Part shown: one piece after another, positions 15,869 through 24,118 of the stretch
How positions within the stretch are numbered: the stretch's first letter is position 1
Layout: each line of letters opens with the position of its first letter
Source: CAZDQL01 sp964507325
GTDB lineage: Bacteria > Planctomycetota > UBA1135 > GCA-002686595
Direction of reading: 5' to 3'
DNA: 47,400 nucleotides
Assembly: GCA_964507325.1 (NCBI GenBank)
Contig: CAZDQL010000050.1
Span: forward strand, 1-47,400
The notes under the pieces: generated by a model
The model's database searches: none
What the model saw: the letters and a program-made list of their open reading frames with translations, nothing else
What the model was told of the DNA's origin: nothing
Position numbers and translations under genes: made by a program

Positions 15869-17719
15869 TCACGGCACCAGCACGAAGGCCAGCGCGTTCG
15901 AGGTCCCCATGTTGGCCGGCGGCGGGAAGCCGGGGTCCCGGAACCACCACTGGGCGTACACCGTCTCGAACGCCACGAGCCCCATCGAGGCCGCGTAGGC
16001 CTGGCTGAAGTGGTAGCCGAGGCTCCCGGTGCAGTCGACTCCACCCGGCGTTCCGCCAGCGTGGGTCACCGGCGTGCGCACCAGGGTGCCACCCACGCAC
16101 AGGGTGCCGCCGATGAAGGGCTGCTCGTCGGGGAGGAGTCCCCAGAAGAGCAGTCCGAACTGACCACTCACCACCTCGTCGGCGGTGATCACGAAGTCGT
16201 CCGGCCCCGACAAGGTCGGCGAGCCCAGCCACCCGACGGCGGGCAGGCACCCGGGCGATCCCACCTTGGCGACGCAGTAGGGGACCGGATCCGGCACGTA
16301 GCCGACCTCGAAGGGGAAGGCCCCCACGTCCGCCACGCTGCCGTCCCCGTCGGGTGGGCTCGTGGGGTCACCGGCGTCGATGCAGGGGGATGAGGAGCGC
16401 AGGTGCAGGTCCGGCTCCGGCAGGTCGGGTCCGATGAACTGGGGATCGAGGTCGAAGTTGCCGGCGCCCGTCCACCCGCCGCTCACGTCGCAGTAGGTGG
16501 CGACGGCGCCGCCAGTGAGCTGGTCGGGGGTGTTGTTCCAGAGGATGCAGTTGACGAGAGAGCCGTCGTTCCCCGCGCCGCCCACTCCGCCCCAGGGGCT
16601 CGCGTCGTTGTCGACGAAGGTGCCGCGGTTGGCGTTCAGTGGGCCGTACCAAGCCCCGCCCTCCGCGCTGTAGAAGCCGTTCCCCTCCGAGCGGTTGTCC
16701 AGGAAAACACAGCGCTCCACCTGGTTCACCACGCCGGGCTCCAGGTAGAGCGCCCCCCCTCGACCGTCGTAGTACACCCAGCTGAAGGCCACGTTCGAGG
16801 CGAAATCGCACCCCACCAGGGTCAAGCTAGCGCCCGCCGCGGCGTTGAGCGCTCCTCCCCGGGCGGACTGATTGCGCAGGAAGCTCGAGTTCTGGGCGGT
16901 GAAGTCACCTCCCTGCAGGTCGACCGCGCCCCCCGGGTAGTCGTCGGAGTGCGTGTAGTTGTCCCTCAGCGTGCAACGCCGCAGGGCGACCGTACCGCTC
17001 CCCACGTAGAGTGCCCCGCCCGAGTCGTAGTCGGTCGTGTTTTCCGCCAGGACCGAATCCACCATCAGGACCGATCCGCCGGCGACGTGCACCGCGCCTC
17101 CGGGCCCACCGCGGTTGCCCTGGAAGAGGGTATCGAGCACTCGGACGGTGCCGTCCGCGACGTGCAGTCCTCCGCCGCCGAAGTAGCCATAGCTTTGGTT
17201 CTCGACGACGCGACAGGCGTCGAGGGTCAAGGTCGCACCCGTCGTGTAGATCCCCGGGAAGGGGTAGCTCGAGTAGACGACCCCATCCCCGTCCACCTGG
17301 CAGTCGACCAGCTCGAGGTGGGAGCCGGAGACGTGGACCTGATGGCCGAAGTCCGTCCAGCTCTCGCCGCCAGTGATGCGCAATCCCGCGATGCGCGTCC
17401 CGGGTCCTTCCCTCGACGCCACCCGCAAGGCGGGCACGCCGATCCCCTGGCCGTCGATCGTGGTCGGCAGGTCGGACTGGCTGGCGAAGATGGCGATCGT
17501 CTTGCCGCGCAGGTCGATCGGCTCGGCGTAGACGCCGGCGGCGACGCTGAGCTGGTCCCCATCCACGGTCGTGGTCGCGTCGATGGCGTACTGCAGGCTG
17601 GTGTAGGGATCGCTCTGCGTTCCGGTCCCCGGTGGCGTGCCGTTCACGTCGACGTACCAGGTGGTCTGGGAGAGGGCGCAGGGTGTGCAAGCCAGGGCGA
17701 GGAGGAGCGCGTGTCTCAT
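15869..17719 (-). CDS. Secreted right-handed beta-helix protein with shared C-terminal domain
   Basis: This 616-residue protein has a signal peptide (MRHALLLALACTPCALSQ). It starts like choice-of-anchor or parallel beta-helix proteins (TTWYVDVNG, GTQSDPYTSLQYAID, DGDQLSVAAGVYAEPIDL). Repeated beta-helix rungs run to about residue 440 (e.g. GGALYVGSGTVALRRC, RGGALYLEPGVVNQVERC), followed by DLHLRSSSPCIDAGDP. From about 16285 down to the stop is the roughly 138-residue C-terminal domain shared with the C25 and M12 proteases (VPYC..., QFGLLFWG, LCVGG, QWWFRDP). No polysaccharide-lyase active site could be assigned. The ATG at 17719 was preferred over one 13 codons upstream because it directly begins the signal peptide. 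Confidence 0.82.
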   Translation of the reverse strand: MRHALLLALACTPCALSQTTWYVDVNGTPPGTGTQSDPYTSLQYAIDATTTVDGDQLSVAAGVYAEPIDLRGKTIAIFASQSDLPTTIDGQGIGVPALRVASREGPGTRIAGLRITGGESWTDFGHQVHVSGSHLELVDCQVDGDGVVYSSYPFPGIYTTGATLTLDACRVVENQSYGYFGGGGLHVADGTVRVLDTLFQGNRGGPGGAVHVAGGSVLMVDSVLAENTTDYDSGGALYVGSGTVALRRCTLRDNYTHSDDYPGGAVDLQGGDFTAQNSSFLRNQSARGGALNAAAGASLTLVGCDFASNVAFSWVYYDGRGGALYLEPGVVNQVERCVFLDNRSEGNGFYSAEGGAWYGPLNANRGTFVDNDASPWGGVGGAGNDGSLVNCILWNNTPDQLTGGAVATYCDVSGGWTGAGNFDLDPQFIGPDLPEPDLHLRSSSPCIDAGDPTSPPDGDGSVADVGAFPFEVGYVPDPVPYCVAKVGSPGCLPAVGWLGSPTLSGPDDFVITADEVVSGQFGLLFWGLLPDEQPFIGGTLCVGGTLVRTPVTHAGGTPGGVDCTGSLGYHFSQAYAASMGLVAFETVYAQWWFRDPGFPPPANMGTSNALAFVLVP

Positions 17720-17783
17720 GGCCAGTGGAAGGGCAACTCCGATGCTACTCGATCTCACCTGGCCCGCCGCCGAGGGCGGGTCG

Positions 17784-19187
17784 CTACTCCCCGAGCGCCT
17801 TGTAGTACTGATCGAGGGGGTAGCACCCCGCCACTCGCTTGGCGTCCGCCCCGCCGGTGCACTCCGAGAAGGTGCGACAGATGCGCTTGCGATCGAGCTT
17901 GCGGCCCGCCAAGACGTCCGCCGGCAACTCCGGGTAGGAGAGCATCATCCGCCCGAGCCCCACGAAGTCGACGTGTCCCGCTCCCACCTCGTGCTGGGCG
18001 ACGTGGGGGAGCCACTCCATCAAGTAGGTGTAACCGGAGCCCACCAGCAGCAGCTCGGGGTGGGCCGCCTTGCAGGCGCGCACGACCCGCAGGTGGTCGA
18101 GGACGTCCAGGAGGGGATCCCGCGGGGGCAGGTACAGGTTTCCCGGCGCGTAGACCGCCGGACGCTGCAGGTGCGCGCAGTAGTAGGGCGACCCGAGGGT
18201 GACGTTGACCAGCCGCACGCCGAGCTTCCCGAGCTCACCCATGAACTCCAGGGGTTCCCGCAGGTCGAAGGAGAGGGGGTCGGCGGCGTCGACGCCGAAC
18301 CCCCACCGGTAGGGCAGATTGTGCTCCAGGTCGACCGTGCGGCCCTCGCCCGTGCTCCGGTCGAGGGTGTGTGGGTAGACGTCCGCCACCGAGAGACGCA
18401 CCGCCACCTCGAGCCCGGGGCACTCGTCGTGGATCGCGGCCAGGACCCGACGCGCGAAGCGCGTCCGACCGGCGAGGTCGCCCCCGTAGATGCCCGGCCG
18501 GGAGTGCGCGCCGAGCAGCTCGTGCAGCAGGTAGCCGTGGCAGCACTTCAGGTCGATGAAGTCGAACCCCGCCTCGCGGGCGTCGCGCGCCGTGGCGACG
18601 AAGCACTCGCCGATCTCCTCCAGCTCTCCGTCGGTCAGGGGTTCCGGCTCGGGATCCAGCCCCATGTGCCGGGCCAGCGCGGGGTGGCGCACGACGATCC
18701 GCGGGGCGGGCTCGCCGTGAGGCCGAGCGAAGCGGGCCGAGTGGGTGATCTGCAGGCCGACGAAGAGGTCGTCCGTCGTCGCGCCCATCTCCCGGTGGCC
18801 GGCGAGCACCGCCTCCCGGAGCTGCACCAAGCCACCGACCGCGTCGACCGCGGGATTGCGGTAGAGCTGGCGCGGGTTGCTCCTCCCATCCTCGCGCACG
18901 GCGTAGGCCTCCCCGCCCCACACCAGCTTGGCCGTGCTGCGGCCGAAGCCGCGCCAGCGTCGCAGGGTGAGCTCGCTGGGCAGGCCCTCCGCCGTCCCGT
19001 CACGGCCCTCCATCGGGTGGGCCGCGAAGCGGTTGCCGATGATGCGTTCCCCGAGTCGCAGCGGTTGTCCGAGGGGACCCTGCGCCCCGGTCGACTCCGG
19101 ATCGGCGTCGAAGTCCGGATCGAGGTCGCGCAGGTGCGCGCGAAACTCCTGGAGAGTTCGATGCTGCCCAGGGGTGGTGTACTTCAC
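17784..19187 (-). CDS. NADH:flavin oxidoreductase, Old Yellow Enzyme family
   Basis: This 467-residue protein is an FMN-dependent TIM barrel. Typical segments are LGERIIGNRFAAHPMEG (beta 1), FVGLQITHSARFARP, GFDFIDLKCCHGYLLHELL with GDLAGRTRFARRVL, VRLSVADVYP, VGSGYTY and VDFVGLGRMMLSYPELP. The end has RICRTFSECTGG and GCYPLD, cysteine motifs seen in a subset of family members. It reduces an activated double bond with NAD(P)H, and the substrate is unknown. The GTG start overlaps the acyltransferase stop (GTGA). This makes it the last gene of a four-gene set with AraC, lipid kinase and acyltransferase, so its substrate may be a lipid or lipid-like molecule. Confidence 0.88.
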   Translation of the reverse strand: MKYTTPGQHRTLQEFRAHLRDLDPDFDADPESTGAQGPLGQPLRLGERIIGNRFAAHPMEGRDGTAEGLPSELTLRRWRGFGRSTAKLVWGGEAYAVREDGRSNPRQLYRNPAVDAVGGLVQLREAVLAGHREMGATTDDLFVGLQITHSARFARPHGEPAPRIVVRHPALARHMGLDPEPEPLTDGELEEIGECFVATARDAREAGFDFIDLKCCHGYLLHELLGAHSRPGIYGGDLAGRTRFARRVLAAIHDECPGLEVAVRLSVADVYPHTLDRSTGEGRTVDLEHNLPYRWGFGVDAADPLSFDLREPLEFMGELGKLGVRLVNVTLGSPYYCAHLQRPAVYAPGNLYLPPRDPLLDVLDHLRVVRACKAAHPELLLVGSGYTYLMEWLPHVAQHEVGAGHVDFVGLGRMMLSYPELPADVLAGRKLDRKRICRTFSECTGGADAKRVAGCYPLDQYYKALGE

Positions 19188-20533
19188 GGGCGGCCGCCGT
19201 CCTTCGGGTGGAGGCGGATCGGGCTGGGTGCTCGGCGATCCGCGGGGATGCTGGCGTCAGGGTCCTCTTCTGCGACCACGTCGATCTTGGCGGTTCGGGC
19301 AAGCTCCCCGAGTCCCGCCAGGATTGCGGCCAGCTCCGCGCCCAGGGGGCCGGCGCGCCGCCGTCGCACCCGACGCCGCCAGTCCCGACGCGCGTCGCAG
19401 GCGCGCGGGACGAGGGGAGCCGTCAGCGCCAGGATCAGGGGCACGAGGAGGGCCGGCAGCAGGCCCACCCAGGAGCCCAGCGCACACCCGATCAGGATCA
19501 GCCAGAGGAGACCGAAGGGGAGCGTCGTCAGGGCGGTCACCGTCACGAACTTGTCCTCCGGCGCGCCGCGCCGGGCGGCGGCTCGAGCGGCGAGGACGGG
19601 CGGGAGCCAGACGAGGGCGGCGCCGGTGGCGCCGAGCCAGCCGAGGAAACCCAGCGCCGCTCCCCCCCGCTCCGAAGCCGAGAGCTCCGCGGGGCAGAGC
19701 TGCGCCTCCTCGAGGGCCGCACCGAGGGCGGCGATGCGCGCCGACCGTTCCTGCGCGATCGCCGGGTCACGCAGGTGTTCCGAGGCCAGGGCGTCCGCCA
19801 GGCGCTGCAGGTGGTGATGGTGCACCCCGCCCGGCTCGTGCCACGCCCGTCGCGCCAGGGAGAGGGCCGGGAGGTCGGCGTCCTCCTCCACCTGCAGGGA
19901 GACCTCCCTCAGACCGCGGGCGACCTCGTCGATCAGAGCCGGCACGGCCGCGCGCTCGTCCAGGGCGTAGGCCTCTCTCAGGTGCTCGACGCCGAAGGGG
20001 TGGCCGATCCGCAGCTCGACACGGCTGCGGAAGCGATCGCGGTCGGCGTAGTGCACGCCCACCGGGAGGATGCGCACGCCGACCTTCCACTCCGCGCTCG
20101 CCTCGGCGCCCAGCGCCATGCGCGCCACTCCCGTCTTGAGGGGCAGCCGCAGGCGCCAGGCGGTCTTGCTCTCCCCCTCGGGGAAGGCGCCGATCACCTG
20201 CCCGGCGCGCAGGGCCGCGAAGACCGCCTCGAAGCTCTCCTGGTTGAGCTCGGTGGGGACCTGGTCCTTCTTGCGGTAGACGGGGATGGCCTGCACACAG
20301 CGCGCCAGACCGCCCAGCACGGGGATCGAGAAGATCTTGAACTTGGACAGGAAGCGCACCGGCCGCGGCGCCTGGTCGATCACCAGCGCCACGTCGATCA
20401 AGCCGCCCGTGTGGTTGCCGACGACGATCAGCGGACCCTCTTCGGGGAAGGGCTCACCCACCCGCTCGACCCGGTACCAGGCGTGCAGGATCACGCGGGC
20501 GAACAGGCGCGCGAGGCGGTAGCGGAGCGGCAT
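19184..20533 (-). CDS. PlsC-type glycerolipid acyltransferase with C-terminal membrane region
   Basis: This 449-residue protein is a glycerophospholipid acyltransferase. The catalytic motif is NHTGGLID (His 41, Asp 47), which has five residues between His and Asp instead of the usual four. FPEGES lies at residues 117-122, followed by LPLKTGVARMAL. This pattern matches the long-chain GPAT-like subgroup rather than classical PlsC. Residues about 290-370 hold two hydrophobic stretches (GFLGWLGATGAALVWLP, LPFGLLWLILIGCALGSWVG) that make it a membrane protein, and the tail is basic. It transfers acyl groups to a lysolipid or glycerol phosphate. The ATG shares its A with the lipid-kinase TGA (TGATG), indicating translational coupling. 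A GTG one codon upstream is also possible. Confidence 0.88.
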   Translation of the reverse strand: MPLRYRLARLFARVILHAWYRVERVGEPFPEEGPLIVVGNHTGGLIDVALVIDQAPRPVRFLSKFKIFSIPVLGGLARCVQAIPVYRKKDQVPTELNQESFEAVFAALRAGQVIGAFPEGESKTAWRLRLPLKTGVARMALGAEASAEWKVGVRILPVGVHYADRDRFRSRVELRIGHPFGVEHLREAYALDERAAVPALIDEVARGLREVSLQVEEDADLPALSLARRAWHEPGGVHHHHLQRLADALASEHLRDPAIAQERSARIAALGAALEEAQLCPAELSASERGGAALGFLGWLGATGAALVWLPPVLAARAAARRGAPEDKFVTVTALTTLPFGLLWLILIGCALGSWVGLLPALLVPLILALTAPLVPRACDARRDWRRRVRRRRAGPLGAELAAILAGLGELARTAKIDVVAEEDPDASIPADRRAPSPIRLHPKDGGRP

Positions 20534-21399
20534 CACGATTGCTCTCCTCCGGCGAGGACCGTCAGCGCCCCCGGCAGCACCTGGAAGCTCAGCTTGCGCG
20601 CGGGCAGCGCCTCGCCATCGAGCACCAGGTGCGCTCCCTCCTCCAGCTCCAGGGAGAGCTCGCTCACCCGTCGGATCGATACCGCGGAGGAGCGGGTGTG
20701 CCGGCCGCGGAAGACCCCCGCCAGGAGGCCCAGCAACCTGAGCCGCCCGCAGGAGGCGACCTCCACCAGGTCCGCCAGGCCGTCGTCCAAGCGGGCGTCG
20801 GGCGCCAGCAGCATGCCGCGGCCGGTGTGGCTCGTCAGGCAGGCCACGCCGAGCAGGGGGCCCCCAGCGCTCGGCCGCGGCCCCACGATCTCGACCAACG
20901 CCGCAGCCTCGTAACGCGCCCAGCGCGTCCAACGCAGGCGTTCTGCTCGCAGGTTGATGCGGGCGAAGGCGCCCCAACCCACCACGCTCGTCACGTAGCG
21001 CGTGCGACCATCGATCTCGACGCACCCGACGTCGATCGCGCGCGTGTGGCCGGCGAGCAGCGCCTCCAACGACGACGACGGCGTGGCCACCCCCAAGTCG
21101 CGCGCCAGGGCGTCTCCGGTCCCCGCCGGCAGGATGCCGAGGGGAGGGCGCTCCCGCTCCTGGCGGGCGAAGAGACCGTTGACCGCCTCGTACAGCGTTC
21201 CGTCGCCTCCGACCACGACCAGGGCGCGGGCAGCGGCGAAGTCGAGGGAGCGGGCCAGTTCCTCGGCGTGTCCCGGGCCCGCGGTGTTGTGCACCTCGAT
21301 GGGGGAGAGGGCGGACCGGGCGCGCGCCAAGGCGTCCGCCGCTCGACCGCCACCGGCGGCCGGGTTGACGATCGCCACCCACCCCGCGTGGTCGCTCAT
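20533..21399 (-). CDS. Diacylglycerol kinase-family lipid kinase
   Basis: This 288-residue protein of the DAGK catalytic family (YegS/DgkB-like) would phosphorylate a lipid with ATP in the cytoplasm or at the membrane. The N-terminus has VNPAAGGGRA (nucleotide-binding start), and GGDGT is at residues 64-68. ILPAGTGDALARDLG corresponds to the usual GTxNDxAR loop, with Asn replaced by Gly. Near the end are DARLDDGLADLVEV and HLVLDGEALPA, the family's GxLxDGxxDG-type and DGE motifs. It is followed directly by an acyltransferase (shared stop/start base) and preceded by an AraC regulator 10 bases upstream, suggesting a coordinated lipid-modification operon. Confidence 0.9.
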   Translation of the reverse strand: MSDHAGWVAIVNPAAGGGRAADALARARSALSPIEVHNTAGPGHAEELARSLDFAAARALVVVGGDGTLYEAVNGLFARQERERPPLGILPAGTGDALARDLGVATPSSSLEALLAGHTRAIDVGCVEIDGRTRYVTSVVGWGAFARINLRAERLRWTRWARYEAAALVEIVGPRPSAGGPLLGVACLTSHTGRGMLLAPDARLDDGLADLVEVASCGRLRLLGLLAGVFRGRHTRSSAVSIRRVSELSLELEEGAHLVLDGEALPARKLSFQVLPGALTVLAGGEQS

Positions 21400-21409
21400 G
21401 TTGGGGACA

Positions 21410-22312
21410 CTACTCCGGGGTGTCCCGCCCGGCCGCGGTCGCAGCGCGCCAACGGTTCGGGCTCACCCCCACCTCGCGTTTGAACGCCCGGTAGAAGGTG
21501 GACAGATCCTCGAAGCCGCACTCGAAGGCGATCGACAGGACCGTGCGCTCGGTGCCCGCCAGCAGGCGTCGCGCGTGATCGACCCGCAACCGTCGCAGGT
21601 AGACGAGCCACGAGGTCCCCGTCACCTCGCGGAAGAGCTGCGTGAAGCGCCTGCGGCTGAGTCCCATGCCGGCCGCCGCGCCATCCAGGTTGGTGGTCTC
21701 GAAGAAGCGTCCCTCCAACTCCTGCACGTAGGCGCGCACCCGCGACGTCGAGTCGGGCCTGGCGCCTCGCTCCTCCGCGGGCCGCTGGGGATCCGCGGAT
21801 GGCCGCCGTGCCCGCTCGCCGAGTCGCATCAACTCGCTGAGCAGATGCAGGGCGAGGCTGACGACCTTCGCACCGGTGAGGTGCTGGTGGGTCGTCTGCT
21901 CGAATAGGAGCTGGCGGATGGTGCCCCCCACCCGGTCCGCGAGCATGCGATCCAACACGACGCGACCCACCGGTATGTGGCGCGGATCGACGGCCGCCAT
22001 CTTGAGCACCGCCGGCCGGACGCTGACCACGTACAGCGACATCGGCTTGCCGGGCGCGTCCTCGAGGCGATGCTCCTGCCCGATCGGCACCACGAGCAGA
22101 CTCCCCCGGCGGCAAGCGATGCGCAGGCCGTCCGACCGCTCCAGGACCCCCTCTCCCTGCAGGATGAGCAGGATCTTGAGGAAGTCGTGCCGGGTCGGCT
22201 CCATGCGCCAATCCTCGGCGTGGTGGCTTTCGAAGACGTCCACTCCCCAGGGGGGGAAGTGGTGCTCGAGGGGGACCCGCGTGGTCTGGGCGGCTGGATT
22301 CCGGGCACGCAT
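21410..22312 (-). CDS. AraC-family transcriptional regulator
   Basis: This 300-residue protein has an N-terminal cupin-type sensor domain (HDFLKILLILQGEGVL, CRRGSLLVVPIGQEHRL) and a C-terminal double helix-turn-helix (about residues 190-295). The helix-turn-helix shows LDGAAAGMGLSRRRFTQLFREVTG and IAFECGFEDLSTFYRAFKREVGVSPNRWR. It would bind promoter DNA in response to a small ligand. It is the first gene of the operon leading to the lipid kinase 10 bases on, so it probably controls that operon and itself. A TAGGAT hexamer lies eight bases before the start. Confidence 0.92.
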   Translation of the reverse strand: MRARNPAAQTTRVPLEHHFPPWGVDVFESHHAEDWRMEPTRHDFLKILLILQGEGVLERSDGLRIACRRGSLLVVPIGQEHRLEDAPGKPMSLYVVSVRPAVLKMAAVDPRHIPVGRVVLDRMLADRVGGTIRQLLFEQTTHQHLTGAKVVSLALHLLSELMRLGERARRPSADPQRPAEERGARPDSTSRVRAYVQELEGRFFETTNLDGAAAGMGLSRRRFTQLFREVTGTSWLVYLRRLRVDHARRLLAGTERTVLSIAFECGFEDLSTFYRAFKREVGVSPNRWRAATAAGRDTPE

Positions 22313-22320
22313 CCCCGCCC

Positions 22321-22326
22321 ATCCTA
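22321..22326 (-). promoter_or_regulatory. TAGGAT motif eight bases before the AraC start
   Basis: The same hexamer is found before the genes at 13244, 31412 and 45022. It is a possible -10 element of a very short leader, or an AGGA ribosome-binding site with nine-base spacing. Confidence 0.35.
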
Positions 22327-22396
22327 CCCGCCGCCGCAGATCCCGTGACCCGAACCGCCTGGGCGCCTCCGTCGGTCGAGGGCGCCCAACGTCGCC

Positions 22397-23209
22397 TCAG
22401 CCCGCTCGGTGGCGCAGCTGGTGACGCTGCTGGTGCATGACGAAGGTGAGGATATCCCCCTGCAGCGCCTCGAAATGCTCGCGAGGCTCCTGGTCGAATT
22501 CCACGCCGTAGCGGGTGCCCAGTCGCACCACCACCCGGTGGCGGACGGTTCCGGCGAGCAGGATCGGCCCCTCCCGGCCGGGCAGGGAGAAGCTCGTGTC
22601 GATGTGGTCGCCGATCTCGAAGGCGAAATCGGCCTCGTCCCGGACGAGCACGCCCAGGCCGTAGAGCGAGATGTCGATGAGCCAACCGCGGACCGCCCGC
22701 TGCGAGCCGTGCAGGCGCAGGTCGGTGAGCTGGCGCAGCACCGATTGGGATGGGTCGCCGAAGGGCGTCAGCGTCACCTCGAGCCCCCCGTCGTCGTCCG
22801 TGGGCACCCGGAAGGCGTCGCGCCGGTTGCTCTCGTCGTCAAGCGCCTCCGTGCGGCTGCGGGTGGAGATCTTTGACTTGGAGGCTGGCCTCACGGCCTC
22901 GTCGAAGCAGAACAGCAAGCGGCGCTCCCCGCCTGGCCCCTGCTCCGACTCCACCAGCCGCCCGCGGGCCGCCAGAGCCCCCCCCTTGGGGGTGCGGAAG
23001 GCGAGGGTGACCCGCTCGCTGCTGTCGGCGGGGGGACCCTCCCCCTGCGGGTAGGAGATCCCCACCACGTCGGCGCTGATCAGGGCGATCTCCCCCGGCC
23101 AGACGGCGCCATCGCTGGTCCGGACCTCCACGTCCAACTCGCGGCCACCCCTGGTGGGGGGGTCGTGGGAAGGCTCGTCGGGCTCGCTCGGGTGGCTCGG
23201 TGTGGTCAT
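22397..23209 (-). CDS. PilZ-domain protein, probable cyclic di-GMP effector
   Basis: In this 270-residue protein the PilZ domain has both binding motifs: RxxxR at residues 130-134 (RRDAFR) and DxSxxG at 179-184 (DISLYG). Most of the barrel follows, ending RYGVEFDQEP. The first 110 residues look like a second beta-rich module, possibly the YcgR-N or PilZN type (VTLAFRTPKGGALAARGRLVESE, LLFCFDEAVRP). The protein is cytoplasmic with no membrane segment. It would bind cyclic di-GMP and pass the signal to motility, adhesion or polysaccharide machinery. No partner lies next to it. It diverges from mraZ across 330 bases. Confidence 0.88.
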   Translation of the reverse strand: MTTPSHPSEPDEPSHDPPTRGGRELDVEVRTSDGAVWPGEIALISADVVGISYPQGEGPPADSSERVTLAFRTPKGGALAARGRLVESEQGPGGERRLLFCFDEAVRPASKSKISTRSRTEALDDESNRRDAFRVPTDDDGGLEVTLTPFGDPSQSVLRQLTDLRLHGSQRAVRGWLIDISLYGLGVLVRDEADFAFEIGDHIDTSFSLPGREGPILLAGTVRHRVVVRLGTRYGVEFDQEPREHFEALQGDILTFVMHQQRHQLRHRAG

Positions 23210-23539
23210 CTCCTGGCTCGAGAGCTCGGGGATGGATCGGCAGGTGGGGATCGGCGTCTTGAGGGGTGCTGCTCCGGGTTGGGGGGCCGTGGAGAGAACT
23301 CAGGGGTGGGGCTTCAACTGGGTGCCATCCGCCCCACAATCGAGGGTTCAGCGGGGCGGGTACTTCGGATTGGGACACTGCGGGGGAATTGTGGAAAACT
23401 CCAGTCTTGGATGACTTGTTTTGGGATTGACTGGGGCTGTCAACATGGAATAGCCGACGATTGGATCGGATTCTGGGGGCTGTCGGGTATGCTGCTCCCG
23501 GCGAGCCTCCGCGCTTCCCGCTCACCGCAACCCGCCCAC
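23210..23539. promoter_or_regulatory. Divergent region between PilZ gene and mraZ
   Basis: This 330-base stretch has no credible gene. It holds the putative MraZ operator, a relatively AT-rich segment at about 23385-23470, a TTGACT hexamer (23427-23432) and a TATGCT hexamer (23488-23493). The plus-strand frame stays open across it, but the translated sequence is unlike MraZ, so it was not included in the gene. Confidence 0.5.
23371..23395 (+). promoter_or_regulatory. Probable MraZ operator: three repeats with 10-base period
   Basis: Three G-rich pentamers, TGGGA, CGGGG and GTGGA, start at 23371, 23381 and 23391, exactly ten bases apart. Known MraZ-binding sites are direct repeats of TGGGN separated by five bases upstream of mraZ itself. 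The site lies 145 bases before the mraZ start, within a 330-base gap that is more AT-rich than its surroundings. A TTGACT hexamer at 23427-23432 could be a -35 element, but no convincing -10 follows at the right distance. Confidence 0.5.
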
Positions 23540-24061
23540 ATGCCCTGCCCCAACCGCTACGTCGGCGAATTCCACGCCACCCTGGATGGGGAGGGGCGCA
23601 TCCAGATGCCCTTGGCGCTGCGCGACGAGATGAACCTGCGCAGCCCCGAGTTCCGCCTGATGGCCAATCTCGAGCCGGACGGCAGCATCTGTCTGAGGGA
23701 GCGGGAGGCCTGGGAGCACCACGTGACCGCGCTACGCCGCCGCCCCTGCACCAGCCTCCGGGACAGACGCACCCTGTTGTTCCTGGCGGCCAACTCGGCG
23801 CAGGTGAAGTGCGACAAGCAAGGTCGCGTGCGCGTTCCCGACGGCCTCCTCGCACAGGCGGGGATCGACCGCACGCAAGCGGGGCGCAAGGAGCTCGTTC
23901 TCGTGGGGAACTTCGACGATCTGAGGGTCTGGCACCCGGACCGTTGGCGCGCCTTCGGGGAGGAGGCGCTGGCCGACTACGGACCGGGGCTGGACGCCCT
24001 GCTGAGTCGAGGGGATCCCACGGGCGAAGCTAGTGAAGCTGATGACAGAGATCCGGGATGA
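23540..24061 (+). CDS. mraZ: MraZ transcriptional regulator
   Basis: This 173-residue protein has two MraZ/SpoVT-like swapped-hairpin repeats. The first is GEFHATLDGEGRIQMP (D16, R20) and the second is KCDKQGRVRVPDGL (D92, R96), giving the DxxxR signature twice. MraZ binds repeats in its own promoter and in many bacteria controls the division and cell-wall cluster. Here the next genes are not rsmH, ftsL or mur genes, so it is an orphan. Many planctomycetes lack ftsZ, so its targets are uncertain. The ATG at 23540 places the first motif at its normal distance from the N-terminus. No clear ribosome-binding site is visible. Confidence 0.9.
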   Translation: MPCPNRYVGEFHATLDGEGRIQMPLALRDEMNLRSPEFRLMANLEPDGSICLREREAWEHHVTALRRRPCTSLRDRRTLLFLAANSAQVKCDKQGRVRVPDGLLAQAGIDRTQAGRKELVLVGNFDDLRVWHPDRWRAFGEEALADYGPGLDALLSRGDPTGEASEADDRDPG

Positions 24062-24090
24062 CGGGGGCTTCGGCCCATCCGTCATCCCGG
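24053..24090 (+). terminator. Strong hairpin terminator of mraZ
   Basis: A perfect 12-bp outer stem (ccgggatgacgg / ccgtcatcccgg) encloses a gggc/gccc stem capped by a TTCG tetraloop, with two unpaired bases on the 3' side. The stem includes the mraZ stop codon (24059-24061). A C-rich rather than T-rich stretch follows. Confidence 0.75.
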
Positions 24091-24118
24091 TCTGCCCCCC
24101 GCCCCCCACGGCGCCCGA

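Noticed and set aside
23427..23455. Sigma-70 promoter for mraZ from TTGACT
   Set aside because: No -10-like hexamer at 16-18 bases, so it was recorded only as a hexamer within the regulatory region.
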